Positions 24,108-32,394 are shown, numbered from the stretch's first letter. The stretch is DNA of 43,040 nt from Oenococcus oeni DSM 20252 = AWRIB129 (GCF_000372485.1 NZ_AQVA01000004.1:95228-138267), one strand, 5' to 3'. Made by a program: numbers and translations. Notes: a model not told the origin generated them from the sequence alone.

Positions 24108-25247
24108 TTGACAAATAGAAAACGCAGTTTGTTAACTATGTTGGGTATTATCATTGGTATCACTTCCGTGATCACGATTATTTCTTTGGGAAACGGTGTT
24201 AAAAAGGCTACTTTAAAAAATCTTCAAGCCACAAAGACAGGCAAACAAACTGTAACAATCGATTACTATGTAAATGATAGCAATGATTATCAGGCTGGTT
24301 TTGACCAAGCAGACCATACTTTGTTAAAAAGCAAAAACGATTTAGGCGTGAGCAATGTAAAAATTCAAAGAGTAACCAAAGAATTCCAGATCACGGCCGT
24401 TATTTTTGATACGAACAAAAATTTAACTGCGACAGCTGTCAAAGATCGGCCAGGTGTCAGGCTGATTGCCGGCAAAAATATTAGTAGCTATGATAATAGT
24501 GTTCAAAATCAACGATTGTTGATTTCTAAGCAAACCGCTCTGAAAAACTTTAAAAGTATAAAAGGCACTCTGGGCGCTTCAATTCTAATTAACGGTCTTT
24601 CCTATACGGTTGTCGGTATTTATGCAAATAATAACGAGTCGCCTTATGACACTAATTTGATTCTGCCACAGGAAACCTATTTTCAAGGACAGGTCAACGA
24701 TCAGGGCAACAGTGTTCAGATCACTTTTTCTAAGGGCAGCAAAATTTCCAAGAATACGGAGCACTTAGTTACACTCCTAAAAAAGAAAGGCAGCCATCGA
24801 AATAAAGGGGAGTATTCTTTTACCGACATGGGCGAACTCTTAAGCGGAATCGGCAAAGTTATTTCCGCTTTGACCTATTTTGTTAGTGCGATCGCCGGGA
24901 TTTCCTTATTTATTGCCGGTATCGGTGTTATGAACATGATGTATATCTCGGTTTCTGAAAGAACCCAGGAAATTGGTATTCGGCTAGCAGTGGGCGCCAG
25001 TCCAAGAGATATTATGAATCAATTTTTACTGGAAGCCGTGCTCCTGACAACGTTTGGTGACCTAATCGGCTTTGGGTTAGGTGTTGGGAGTGCCTGGCTG
25101 TTCTCACTGCTCTTGCCTTTTAAGGCTGTCACAACTTTTGGATCTTTCATTTTGGCTTTTAGCGTTTCCACGATTGTTGGTATAATCTTTGGTATTTTGC
25201 CAGCCAAACAAGCTGCTAATAAAAATTTGATTGATATTTTGAAATAA
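24108..25247 (+). CDS. MacB/FtsX-type ABC permease (start uncertain)
   Basis: A permease of about 380 residues: one N-terminal helix (LLTMLGIIIGITSVITIISLG), a large extracellular MacB_PCD-like domain (about residues 35-230) and three C-terminal helices with the conserved MMYISVSERTQEIGIRLAVGASPRDI. The first usable start codons (CTG 24105, TTG 24108) come late. In the same frame, codons from 24081 read LIRTALKSLL before TNRKRS, the normal MacB permease beginning, yet no ATG/GTG/TTG occurs between the stop at 24078-24080 and 24105. Initiation may use ATA (24084) or another rare codon, with overlap into the ATPase gene. It is As-48H-like in gene context. Confidence 0.88.
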   Translation: MTNRKRSLLTMLGIIIGITSVITIISLGNGVKKATLKNLQATKTGKQTVTIDYYVNDSNDYQAGFDQADHTLLKSKNDLGVSNVKIQRVTKEFQITAVIFDTNKNLTATAVKDRPGVRLIAGKNISSYDNSVQNQRLLISKQTALKNFKSIKGTLGASILINGLSYTVVGIYANNNESPYDTNLILPQETYFQGQVNDQGNSVQITFSKGSKISKNTEHLVTLLKKKGSHRNKGEYSFTDMGELLSGIGKVISALTYFVSAIAGISLFIAGIGVMNMMYISVSERTQEIGIRLAVGASPRDIMNQFLLEAVLLTTFGDLIGFGLGVGSAWLFSLLLPFKAVTTFGSFILAFSVSTIVGIIFGILPAKQAANKNLIDILK

Positions 25248-25309
25248 AGTTTTTTCAAAAAATTAATATTTTTCTCTCAATTTCCGTCTAATTACTATGA
25301 GTCGATCTT

Positions 25310-25315
25310 TATAAT
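25310..25315 (+). promoter_or_regulatory. -10 element before the bacteriocin structural gene
   Basis: A perfect TATAAT 46 bases before the precursor ATG. No good -35 is evident, so activation by a regulator is conceivable. Confidence 0.4.
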
Positions 25316-25361
25316 CTTTTTAAAAACGGTCGTCTCACAAATAAAACGAATAGAGGTTTTT

Positions 25362-25610
25362 ATGTATAAATTGTCAATCGGAATTTTTGCTTTGACTGGA
25401 ACTTTTGGAATATCTGCACAAGCCGCGAAAATGATTTATCCAGTTATTTATGCAGCTTTCGCAAGGGGATCACTCAGTATTGGACGATCAATTGCTTTGA
25501 TTGCTGCAACTGGGGCCGGTTGCTTAATTGCAGCAGCAGTTATTGGAGCAGGTGGAATATTTATCAGTCGAAAATTGAAAGCGGGCAGAGGGGCAACTTT
25601 GGCTTGGTAA
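25362..25610 (+). CDS. Circular bacteriocin precursor (class I, AS-48/uberolysin-like)
   Basis: An 82-residue precursor with AGAGG (25352-25356) before the ATG. I predict a 10-residue leader and a mature peptide L11-W82. From L11 the sequence LTGTFGISAQAAK matches the uberolysin mature start LAGYTGIASGTAK in its L-x-G-x-x-G-I...A-K pattern. The C-terminus GATLAW resembles RAVIAW of AS-48 and QAVIW of uberolysin. The mature part has seven Lys/Arg and no Asp/Glu, is Ala/Gly/Ile-rich and can form four to five helices, as in the saposin-like circular peptides. Such peptides are joined head to tail and permeabilise target membranes. One Cys (C54) is unusual. The downstream genes (membrane protein, SpoIIM/DUF95, ABC ATPase) are the conserved partners. 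I know the family, but this peptide is not identical to any I recall. Confidence 0.82.
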   Translation: MYKLSIGIFALTGTFGISAQAAKMIYPVIYAAFARGSLSIGRSIALIAATGAGCLIAAAVIGAGGIFISRKLKAGRGATLAW

Positions 25611-25664
25611 ATAAAAAAATGTCACGTGGCCAAATTGATTTTGTGAATGCCTTTGAGGAAAAAA

Positions 25665-27158
25665 ATGTTTAAAATTATTTATTTGGAATTGAAGGCCTAT
25701 TGGCGAGAAACTTCATTTGATAAACTCTCTTTGCGATTAATTTTTCTTGTTTCTTTGACTTCTTTTTTTATTGTTTACGGAGCAGGTATTTTCTTTCAAA
25801 GTTATATTGCTTCGCATTGGATTTTTCTTTGCAATTGTTTATTATTTTCGACTGCTATTGGATGGAATGGCGGATTTGATCTTTTTAAATATTTTATTTT
25901 TTCTAAAAATAATAAATATATAGAACTTTGGCCGAGAAAAAAATATAACCTATTGATTTTAAAGTCTTTTAAATATGAAATTTTAGGCAATTCGGCTTAC
26001 TTTGTTTTTCTACTAATTCTGTCGACCCCGTTATTCCATAATTTTCGTCCCTACCTACTTTGGACTATTTGCTTATCTTTGATCATTTATAATAGCGTTC
26101 GGAAATTCAGTCAGATTATTAATTTATGTTCGAAAAGTAAAGTGACTATCGTTTTTTGTTTCTCTGGAATCGTATATTTAGTCGAACTGCTAATGCTGAA
26201 GGATACTTTTTCGAATAATTCTGCTTTTGAAATTAATAATATTTTGAATGTAATTATCTCAATCGTTGAAAGAACGAGAAATCATTTTGACAAATATATT
26301 GACTATTCTTTTCTTTTTCCAATTGTGATGATCCTTCTTTCAATTTTAATATTTTTTTATTATGCCTTTGCTTCTAAAACAATAAATATTTTTAAGGTCA
26401 AGGAATTGTCAAAGCCTTCAGTTTTTTATAAAATTTTACTTTATAGTCAATTGACTAAAACTCCGCTTCATAGGAGAACGATTGAAAAAATAGAAACATC
26501 GGGTTATTGGAAAGAGATCCAGCAAGATTCACTTATGATTTTTCTAGTTGTCTTTTTTTCCTATTTGATTTCTTTTTTGCTTGGAGATTCTTTAGCGTAT
26601 TCAGAGTTTGCAGTTATTTTTTTTACTGGAGTTTTTTTAATTAAAAGAATCATTTCTTTTCGAACGAATTTAAAAGGTGACTTATCCAATGAGATAATTG
26701 CACATGTTTTATCGCCTGGTTTTTTAAAAATATTAATAAAAAAATATGATTTTATAGTTTCTGTTACCGGAATCGCTGAAATTTTTGTGCTGATACTGGG
26801 AATGAATTTATTCAATTTTTCATTTACTATCTTTTTAAGAGAATTCTTTTTGCTGTCATTCCTTTTATTGGCCAATGTAAAAATTACTGGTTTATTTTCC
26901 GGACTTTTTTCAAGTTATAAAAATGAAGATTCTCTTTTGCCAATAATTGGTCTATTAATTTGTGGGGGATTTGTATCATTAATTACTGAATTTTTGGTAA
27001 TGACTATATATTTTGTTCAAATAATAGATGCTAGCAATAATTGGATATTTTTCGCTCAAATGGTTTTTCTTTCTTTTATTTATTTAATTTCAGTTTTTTT
27101 GATCAACAGATACCAACGGTTTTTCTATGGAGAATACAAAAAATATGTTGCAAAATAA
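25665..27158 (+). CDS. Large multi-membrane protein of the bacteriocin cluster (As-48B-like position)
   Basis: A 497-residue, very hydrophobic protein with roughly 10-12 membrane helices. I find no recognisable catalytic motif. An upstream in-frame ATG exists (25647), but GAGGAA at 25655-25660 sits correctly before the ATG at 25665, so I choose that one. In characterised circular bacteriocin clusters a large membrane protein of about 500-600 residues directly follows or precedes the structural gene (AS-48B, CclB and similar) and is required for maturation or secretion. Assignment here rests on position, size and topology. The DNA is markedly A+T-rich. An 8-T run (26617-26624) is read in frame. 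The 3' end overlaps the next gene. Confidence 0.75.
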   Translation: MFKIIYLELKAYWRETSFDKLSLRLIFLVSLTSFFIVYGAGIFFQSYIASHWIFLCNCLLFSTAIGWNGGFDLFKYFIFSKNNKYIELWPRKKYNLLILKSFKYEILGNSAYFVFLLILSTPLFHNFRPYLLWTICLSLIIYNSVRKFSQIINLCSKSKVTIVFCFSGIVYLVELLMLKDTFSNNSAFEINNILNVIISIVERTRNHFDKYIDYSFLFPIVMILLSILIFFYYAFASKTINIFKVKELSKPSVFYKILLYSQLTKTPLHRRTIEKIETSGYWKEIQQDSLMIFLVVFFSYLISFLLGDSLAYSEFAVIFFTGVFLIKRIISFRTNLKGDLSNEIIAHVLSPGFLKILIKKYDFIVSVTGIAEIFVLILGMNLFNFSFTIFLREFFLLSFLLLANVKITGLFSGLFSSYKNEDSLLPIIGLLICGGFVSLITEFLVMTIYFVQIIDASNNWIFFAQMVFLSFIYLISVFLINRYQRFFYGEYKKYVAK

Positions 27159-27672
27159 AATATTCATTAGACCGGATCGGGTGTTCAACATTTCAATGAT
27201 TATCAGCTTATTTGTAGCGATTTTCTCTTTTATCATTGGAACTCAAATGACCGGTTTATTTCAACCGGATTTGTCTAGTGCCCAACTTACGATTTTTGAG
27301 GTATTCATTCATAATACGACGATATCCTTACTACTGCTTGTAGGAGTTTTTAGTTATGGATTTATCTCTTTTATTTTGATAATTTCAAATTTTGCTATTT
27401 TTGGCATGCAAATTAATACGATGATATCGCGCGTTGGTTTCCTTTTGATGGCTAACAAAATTATCTGGCATATTTTCTTGGAACTGCCGGCAATTATTTT
27501 GGCAGCGACTTTTGGTTTTTATTTATTTGTGTCGCAAATTATCCTGGAGAAAGATTTTAATTGGAAAAATCTCGGCCAGCAATTAAGAACGGTAATAATT
27601 TTAGTAATGCCTTTAAATTTTCTGGCAGCAGTGATCGAAACATTAGTCAGTAATCGGATTGGTGATTTATGA
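27145..27672 (+). CDS. SpoIIM/DUF95-family membrane protein
   Basis: A 175-residue protein with about four to five membrane helices. The SpoIIM/DUF95 hallmarks are present: F-E-x-F-I-H-N-T in the first loop and the helix IIWHIFLELPAIILAATFGF, corresponding to the family's HGxxExPA motif. DUF95 proteins are conserved partners in circular bacteriocin clusters (for example CclC and As-48C), where they are thought to help circularisation or export. Two starts are possible: ATG 27127, without a ribosome site, and ATG 27145, with GGAGAA at 27129-27134. I prefer the latter. It overlaps the preceding gene by 14 bases and the next by 4 (ATGA), indicating a tight operon. Confidence 0.85.
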   Translation: MLQNKIFIRPDRVFNISMIISLFVAIFSFIIGTQMTGLFQPDLSSAQLTIFEVFIHNTTISLLLLVGVFSYGFISFILIISNFAIFGMQINTMISRVGFLLMANKIIWHIFLELPAIILAATFGFYLFVSQIILEKDFNWKNLGQQLRTVIILVMPLNFLAAVIETLVSNRIGDL

Positions 27673-28246
27673 AAATTGATTGGCAAAAACACAAGATAAA
27701 TATTTTTATTTTTGCTGTTGCTGCAATTTTTCTGCACTCAATAATTTTTGTTAGCTACGGCAACATTGGGAATACTTTTCTAGAGAATGCAATTTCGGTA
27801 TCTAAGAATAGCGACTCTTCTTTGACTCAATTCTTCATAAATATTCACCGTGTTTACAATAATTTTTTAATTCAAGCTATTTTTCGTTCATTTTTATTTT
27901 TTATAAATTTCTTTTTAACTGGTCTATTTTTGAGATTGTCTTTTATATTTGAAAATAAACTAAGAAAATCTCTGCTTAAAAAAATAGTAGCCTAGAAAAA
28001 GATCTATTATTAAAGCTTGTTTTAATCAACGCTTTTGGTGAGTTATTTTTAACGTTAATAACGTTTTTATTCAAAAATCAATTAATTAATTTTTCCATTT
28101 TTGGTTACGATATATATTTACTCTTATTATTGCTAGTCAAATTAATTTACGGATTTATTCCTTATGCAAAAGAATCGAGAGTTTGTTCTTCTTTTGTTTT
28201 ATACACTATTTTTAAAACAACTATTCTAATAGGGGCAATTGTTTAA
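27669..28246 (+). pseudogene. Bacteriocin-cluster membrane protein, frameshifted at an A7 tract
   Basis: The annotated-length frame 27669-27995 gives a 108-residue protein with two membrane helices that stops just after a run of seven As (27978-27984). The -1 frame is open from 27980 right to the stop at 28244-28246, with strongly hydrophobic content (LINAFGELFLTLITFLF, LLLLLLVKLIYGFIPYA), and has no start codon of its own. Its stop overlaps the ATPase start as TAATG. One extra A (A8) would join both parts into a 192-residue protein with about four helices. Options are a recent inactivating deletion, a reversible phase-variation switch, transcriptional slippage at the A-run, or a sequencing error. 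The repaired protein would sit where circular clusters carry a second small membrane or immunity component. Confidence 0.75.
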
Positions 28247-28953
28247 TGGCTTATTTATCTTTAAAAGAAATCAATAAAAGCTACGGCAGTAAAGTTGCGT
28301 TTCATCACCAGGATTTTTCATTCAGTAAAAACGAAATTGTTTTCTTTGTTGGAAAAAACGGTGTTGGGAAGACTACTTTAATGGAAATCATTGTTGGTTT
28401 GAATCAGATTGATGAAGGAGAAATCATTTTGGACAAGCGAGAGCTAAAAGTTCCATATGATTTATCGTCACGAGAAAAATTCTCTTTTCTACCTACGGAG
28501 GATCAACTAATTGATTTTTTGACTGCTAGGGAGAATCTTTCTTACTTTGCTGAGATATATCGGATAAAAAAATATCAAGATAAAATTGGTGATCTGATCA
28601 AGGACTATCAATTTTCTGATCAAGAGGGAAAACTGATCAAGGGTTATTCCAAGGGAATGAAACGCCGACTCAGTCTTGCCCTGATTGATTTGATTAATTC
28701 TCCAATCATTGTCTTGGACGAGCCTAGTCTTGGATTAGATATTTATAATGTTAATTTTTTGCGGAAGAAGTTGCCTGAATATAGAAGTGAAGGAAAGTTG
28801 GTAATTGTTACTAGCCATGATTTGCTCCTATGCCAACGCTTGGCAGATCGAGTCTATTTGTTTTCCGATAACAAAATAATTGAGTACCAAACTGGTGAGA
28901 TCGACAAAATTGAACGGGGGATTTTGGATAGTTATGAAACAAACTCTTACTAG
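28246..28953 (+). CDS. ABC transporter ATPase of the bacteriocin cluster
   Basis: A 235-residue nucleotide-binding protein with Walker A GKNGVGKT (residues 36-43), signature YSKGMKRRLS (slightly degenerate), Walker B IIVLDEPSLGLD and switch His in VTSHD. It would energise export of, or immunity to, the circular peptide together with the membrane proteins upstream, like As-48D or CclT. The start ATG overlaps the upstream stop (TAATG). No separate small immunity gene follows: the 208 bases to the next gene hold no convincing open frame. Confidence 0.9.
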   Translation: MAYLSLKEINKSYGSKVAFHHQDFSFSKNEIVFFVGKNGVGKTTLMEIIVGLNQIDEGEIILDKRELKVPYDLSSREKFSFLPTEDQLIDFLTARENLSYFAEIYRIKKYQDKIGDLIKDYQFSDQEGKLIKGYSKGMKRRLSLALIDLINSPIIVLDEPSLGLDIYNVNFLRKKLPEYRSEGKLVIVTSHDLLLCQRLADRVYLFSDNKIIEYQTGEIDKIERGILDSYETNSY

Positions 28954-29161
28954 ACTCTATTTCAGTGCATAAAGATAATTTTGATGAATTAAATATTACT
29001 CAATTTGAATTGGTTTTTATATCTAATAATTATTATTTTTATTAAGGCAATCTTTACATAAATAATACAAAGCCTTTCTTATTTCCTAAATCACGGTATG
29101 AAGCAACTATAATTAACCTAAAAACGTGATCGTGGCTTTTTGGGTGGGACAATAATTCTTT

Positions 29162-31264
29162 ATGACAAGTAAATTCGATGTTTTTAAAAAAATAGCCTTG
29201 GTTTTATTCCTAAATTTTTTAACATTCTTTGTAGTTATCCAATTGCAGGGTAACTTGGATCAGGCAAATGCAGCAACAACTACAAACTCAACAGACTATG
29301 CTTCGATAGTTTCGAAAACATCTATCAATAAAACAGCAACTATTCTTGATTCAAAAAGAAATGATGGCGTTTATTTTAGTGGCCCGGCTTTGACCTCTGC
29401 ATCGACGATGACAGCTAACGCTTCCGGCAATAGTTATAACGGCGATACTATTACGGTCGAGGAAATTAATCTCACCAAGAGAAGTAATGGCATTGAATAC
29501 ACCTATGCAGAAGTTTATGACTCAACCGCCAAAAAAACTTATTGGATTGACCAGAGAGCTATTTTGGCTTCAATTTCTTCGCAAACAACGGTCAATTATC
29601 AAGCGACAATTAATGATTCGGCAAGAAGTGATAAAACTTATTCTGCTCCAGCATTATCCTCATGGTCTTCTTTGACCGGCAGCACAAATAGTTATGATGG
29701 CGACAAAGTAACTGTTATTGCCTCTGCTGTCACTACAAGAGGAAACGGTACAAGCTATACATATTTAGAAGTTAAGTATGGTAGTTTAACATTTTGGATC
29801 GATAGTCGAGCAGTTTTGGCACAAATAACTTCGTCAATAATCGAAAATTATTCGGCAGTGATCGAAGAAGGAAATAGAACTGATGGGATTTATACCAATG
29901 GTCCAGCCTTGACCTCTGCATCAACGATGACGGCTAATGCCAGTGCGCCAAAATACGAAGGTGATCGGGTAACGGTGATTAAAAAAGATACAACCACTCG
30001 CGGGGATGGGCTTTCTTATATTTATTTAGAAGTTCAGTATGGCAGTTCAACATTTTGGATTGACTCGCGTGCTGTTTCAACGACTACTTATGATACGATC
30101 ACAGCGACAAATACAACGCCTAATGAGTATGCGACGGTTATCTCCGGCAGAGCTGATGGGATTTATACCAACGGTCCCGCTCTAACCTCTGCGTCGACTT
30201 TGACTGCTAATGGTTCAATTACAGCTTATGTTGGAAACATAGTCGCGGTAACGCAAATCGATACAACCAAACGAACTTCCGGGGGCAGTTATCAATATGC
30301 GAGAGTAACTGACGTGACTGCCGGGAAAACTTATTGGGTTGATGTGAGATCATTGAGTATGTCTAAATATGCCACGATCATTTCCAATTCAACGATGAAT
30401 TCAACCTACAAAATTGCCGATTATGCGCGGAATGATGGTACCTACAGCAGCCCTGCTTTAACGTCTTCAAGCGCTTTGGTATCGACAGTCGGTGGAAGAG
30501 TTTACGATGGAGATACGGTCACTGTTACAAAAGAGGATGTCACTAAACGGTCCAATGGAACAACCTATACTTATGCTTATGTAACCGACCCGAAGGCCGG
30601 AAAATCTTATTGGATTGATTTTCGAGCATTGGCAGCGACAACTATGAATGGTTATGATGAGTCCTCTTATCAATCAGGCATTTCTAATGGAAGCATTTCC
30701 GGAAGCTTTGTAATTGTCAAGGCGACCCAGGGAACTGATTATGTTAATCCGGCTGAGGCTAGTGAAGTTGCATCAACCGTAGCCGCAGGCAAAAAATTGG
30801 GATTATATTCCTATGCGGAGACAGGCAATGCAATTAGCGAAGCGGAATATTTCGTTAGCAACATTAAATCTTATTTAAAAGATAATCCGATTCTAATACT
30901 TGATTGGGAGGGAAGTGCCTTAACTCAAGGCCCGACTTGGGCAAAGCAATGGTTGGACGAGGTTCATAATTTAACGGGTATCCGACCTTTGATTTATATG
31001 TCTAAATCTGTGACTAGCGAATACAATTGGAGCTCTGTTGCACCCAACTATGGCCTTTGGGTTGCTGAATATGCCACGACGGCATCAACTGGTTATCAAA
31101 GCAATCCCTGGACTAATAATGATGATTATGGAGCTTGGAGTACACCGACAATTTTCCAATATACGGATAATGGTAGTTTGAGTGGTTACGGCGGGGCTTT
31201 GGATTTGGATCTCTTTTATGGAGATTTCGAGGATTGGGATCGGTTAGCCGGTTTAGCTTATTAA
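29162..31264 (+). CDS. Secreted GH25-type lysozyme with five GW/SH3-like repeats
   Basis: A 700-residue exported cell-wall hydrolase. A signal peptide (about residues 1-38, ending ...ANA) is followed by five repeats of about 85-95 residues. Each contains a D-G-x-Y...GPALTS core, a Y-x-G-D segment and a closing YW-I/V-D-x-R-A/S-L, the pattern of GW/SH3_8 modules that bind teichoic or lipoteichoic acid. The C-terminal 190 residues form a GH25 domain: GYDESSYQSG, VIVKATQGTDYVNP, LGLYSYAETGN, ILDWEGS with the catalytic acid, IRPLIYMSKS and a final LDLDLFYGD. It would cleave muramic-acid linkages in peptidoglycan at its own or other cell walls. Promoter and terminator are not obvious. It follows the bacteriocin cluster in the same direction; whether it works with it is unknown. 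Confidence 0.92.
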   Translation: MTSKFDVFKKIALVLFLNFLTFFVVIQLQGNLDQANAATTTNSTDYASIVSKTSINKTATILDSKRNDGVYFSGPALTSASTMTANASGNSYNGDTITVEEINLTKRSNGIEYTYAEVYDSTAKKTYWIDQRAILASISSQTTVNYQATINDSARSDKTYSAPALSSWSSLTGSTNSYDGDKVTVIASAVTTRGNGTSYTYLEVKYGSLTFWIDSRAVLAQITSSIIENYSAVIEEGNRTDGIYTNGPALTSASTMTANASAPKYEGDRVTVIKKDTTTRGDGLSYIYLEVQYGSSTFWIDSRAVSTTTYDTITATNTTPNEYATVISGRADGIYTNGPALTSASTLTANGSITAYVGNIVAVTQIDTTKRTSGGSYQYARVTDVTAGKTYWVDVRSLSMSKYATIISNSTMNSTYKIADYARNDGTYSSPALTSSSALVSTVGGRVYDGDTVTVTKEDVTKRSNGTTYTYAYVTDPKAGKSYWIDFRALAATTMNGYDESSYQSGISNGSISGSFVIVKATQGTDYVNPAEASEVASTVAAGKKLGLYSYAETGNAISEAEYFVSNIKSYLKDNPILILDWEGSALTQGPTWAKQWLDEVHNLTGIRPLIYMSKSVTSEYNWSSVAPNYGLWVAEYATTASTGYQSNPWTNNDDYGAWSTPTIFQYTDNGSLSGYGGALDLDLFYGDFEDWDRLAGLAY
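29300..30640 (+). repeat. Five tandem GW/SH3-like coding repeats
   Basis: Within the lysozyme gene the block beginning ...GGCCCGGCTTTGACCTCTGC recurs with high identity near 29380, 29910 and 30175, and more loosely near 29645 and 30450. High DNA identity between some repeats would allow recombination to change the number of wall-binding modules. Confidence 0.75.
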
Positions 31265-31323
31265 ATTGATAAAAACCTGCCGTGTATCAGTGTTTATATT
31301 CGTTTTTACTAGATTGCCATAGC

Positions 31324-31353
31324 CCTTTAACATTTGTTTAGAAATGTTAAAGG
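31324..31353. other. Perfect 12-bp inverted repeat between the lysozyme and GNAT genes
   Basis: CCTTTAACATTT and AAATGTTAAAGG are separated by GTTTAG. No T-run follows on the plus strand, so it may be an operator or a poor terminator of the lysozyme gene. Confidence 0.6.
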
Positions 31354-31414
31354 TATTATTTGAGTATTCTTGTATTATTGTGGTCTTATCGGAATAAAGG
31401 AGTTATTTTTATAC

Positions 31415-31978
31415 ATGTTTGTTTTAAGTAGTTTTCAAATTGGTCAGCAAATGATTAAACTGGTTTTTCCTGAAGAAAAACAAGCTGAAGAATTGTTTGA
31501 AATTATCGAAACTGATCGAAAAGCTCTATCTGAGTGGATGCCTTGGACTAAAAATGTCAAAAGCAAAAAAGATGAAATTGAATTCATCAATTATGCCAGA
31601 GAAAAAAATGCTAAATATCAGCTGTTGGAATTAGCAATTATTGCTGGGAACCAACCAATTGGAATGATTGATTTACATAGTATTGATAGAGATGATCGCC
31701 GAGCAGAGGTTGGATATTGGATGTTTAGCAAGTATCAGGGAAAAGGTATTATGACTGAATCTTTAAAACATTTATTGAGTATCGCTTTTAATGAGTTAGA
31801 TTTAAACAAGATAATCGTAATGGCCGATTCTAAAAATGAAAAAAGTAGAGCAATTCCTCAACGACTAGGTTTTAGACAAGAAGGTACTCTTAAAGAAGAA
31901 ATTTTTATGAATAAACAATTCAGGGATCTTGATGTCTTTGCCATCACCACTAGCGAATATAAAATTAAAAATAGTTAG
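31415..31978 (+). CDS. GNAT N-acetyltransferase, RimJ/RimL-like
   Basis: A 187-residue cytoplasmic acetyltransferase using acetyl-CoA. Visible features: an N-terminal LVFPEEKQAEELFEII, the tryptophan-rich WMPWTKNV typical of RimJ/RimL relatives, the central VGYWMFSKYQGKGIMTESL (acetyl-CoA-binding QGKG loop) and the C-terminal RAIPQRLGFRQEGTL. The substrate (ribosomal protein N-terminus or small molecule) cannot be told. I chose ATG 31415, where the protein begins like its family, rather than the upstream TTG at 31370. AAAGGAG (31396-31402) lies 12 bases before, a little far but acceptable. Confidence 0.88.
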   Translation: MFVLSSFQIGQQMIKLVFPEEKQAEELFEIIETDRKALSEWMPWTKNVKSKKDEIEFINYAREKNAKYQLLELAIIAGNQPIGMIDLHSIDRDDRRAEVGYWMFSKYQGKGIMTESLKHLLSIAFNELDLNKIIVMADSKNEKSRAIPQRLGFRQEGTLKEEIFMNKQFRDLDVFAITTSEYKIKNS

Positions 31979-32394
31979 TTGAATAAATAGCAATATGTCA
32001 AATGGAGCTGAATATTTTGGAAGCGGGTCCGATTACTTGTTTTGCTTAAGAATTTTAAAAACTTATCTATTTGTATGGACTGTCTTCACTCATAAATAAA
32101 AACGGAACCGCATTGTATTCAGTAATAATTCCAGTGATCCATATCAACTAGCTGATATTTCTCATCAAAGGATGTGATCTTATTAGTTTCAAGGCGAGAT
32201 ATTTAATAGTATCAAATCCTTTGATTCGACAATTTTAGATAGAAATATAAATAATATATTTTTAATTTAACATAGAAGCTCTAGAATTGGATTAACAAAA
32301 GATTCGATTTATTTTAATTGTTTTTGAGCGAAAATAAGCCAAGTTTTATTGCATCAAATATGATTAAGGTATCTTCATGTAGGAGCGTTCAATC
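31979..32394. other. 416-bp interval without a recognised gene
   Basis: No open frame longer than a few dozen codons has a ribosome site, and no tRNA-like structure or strong terminator is apparent. AGGAGCG just before 32395 serves the hydrolase gene. A decayed gene is possible, but I could not recognise one. Confidence 0.4.

Noticed and set aside
25248-25300. TTTTTTCAAAAAA stretch after the permease gene as a terminator
   Set aside because: There is no G-C stem, so a Rho-independent terminator is not supported.
25619-25672. 17-codon ORF with ATG directly after the bacteriocin gene, considered as a small immunity or pheromone peptide
   Set aside because: No ribosome site, not hydrophobic, and it overlaps the start of the next gene.
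28954-29161. Gap after the ABC ATPase searched for a small cationic immunity gene
   Set aside because: All frames are interrupted quickly; nothing resembling a membrane peptide.
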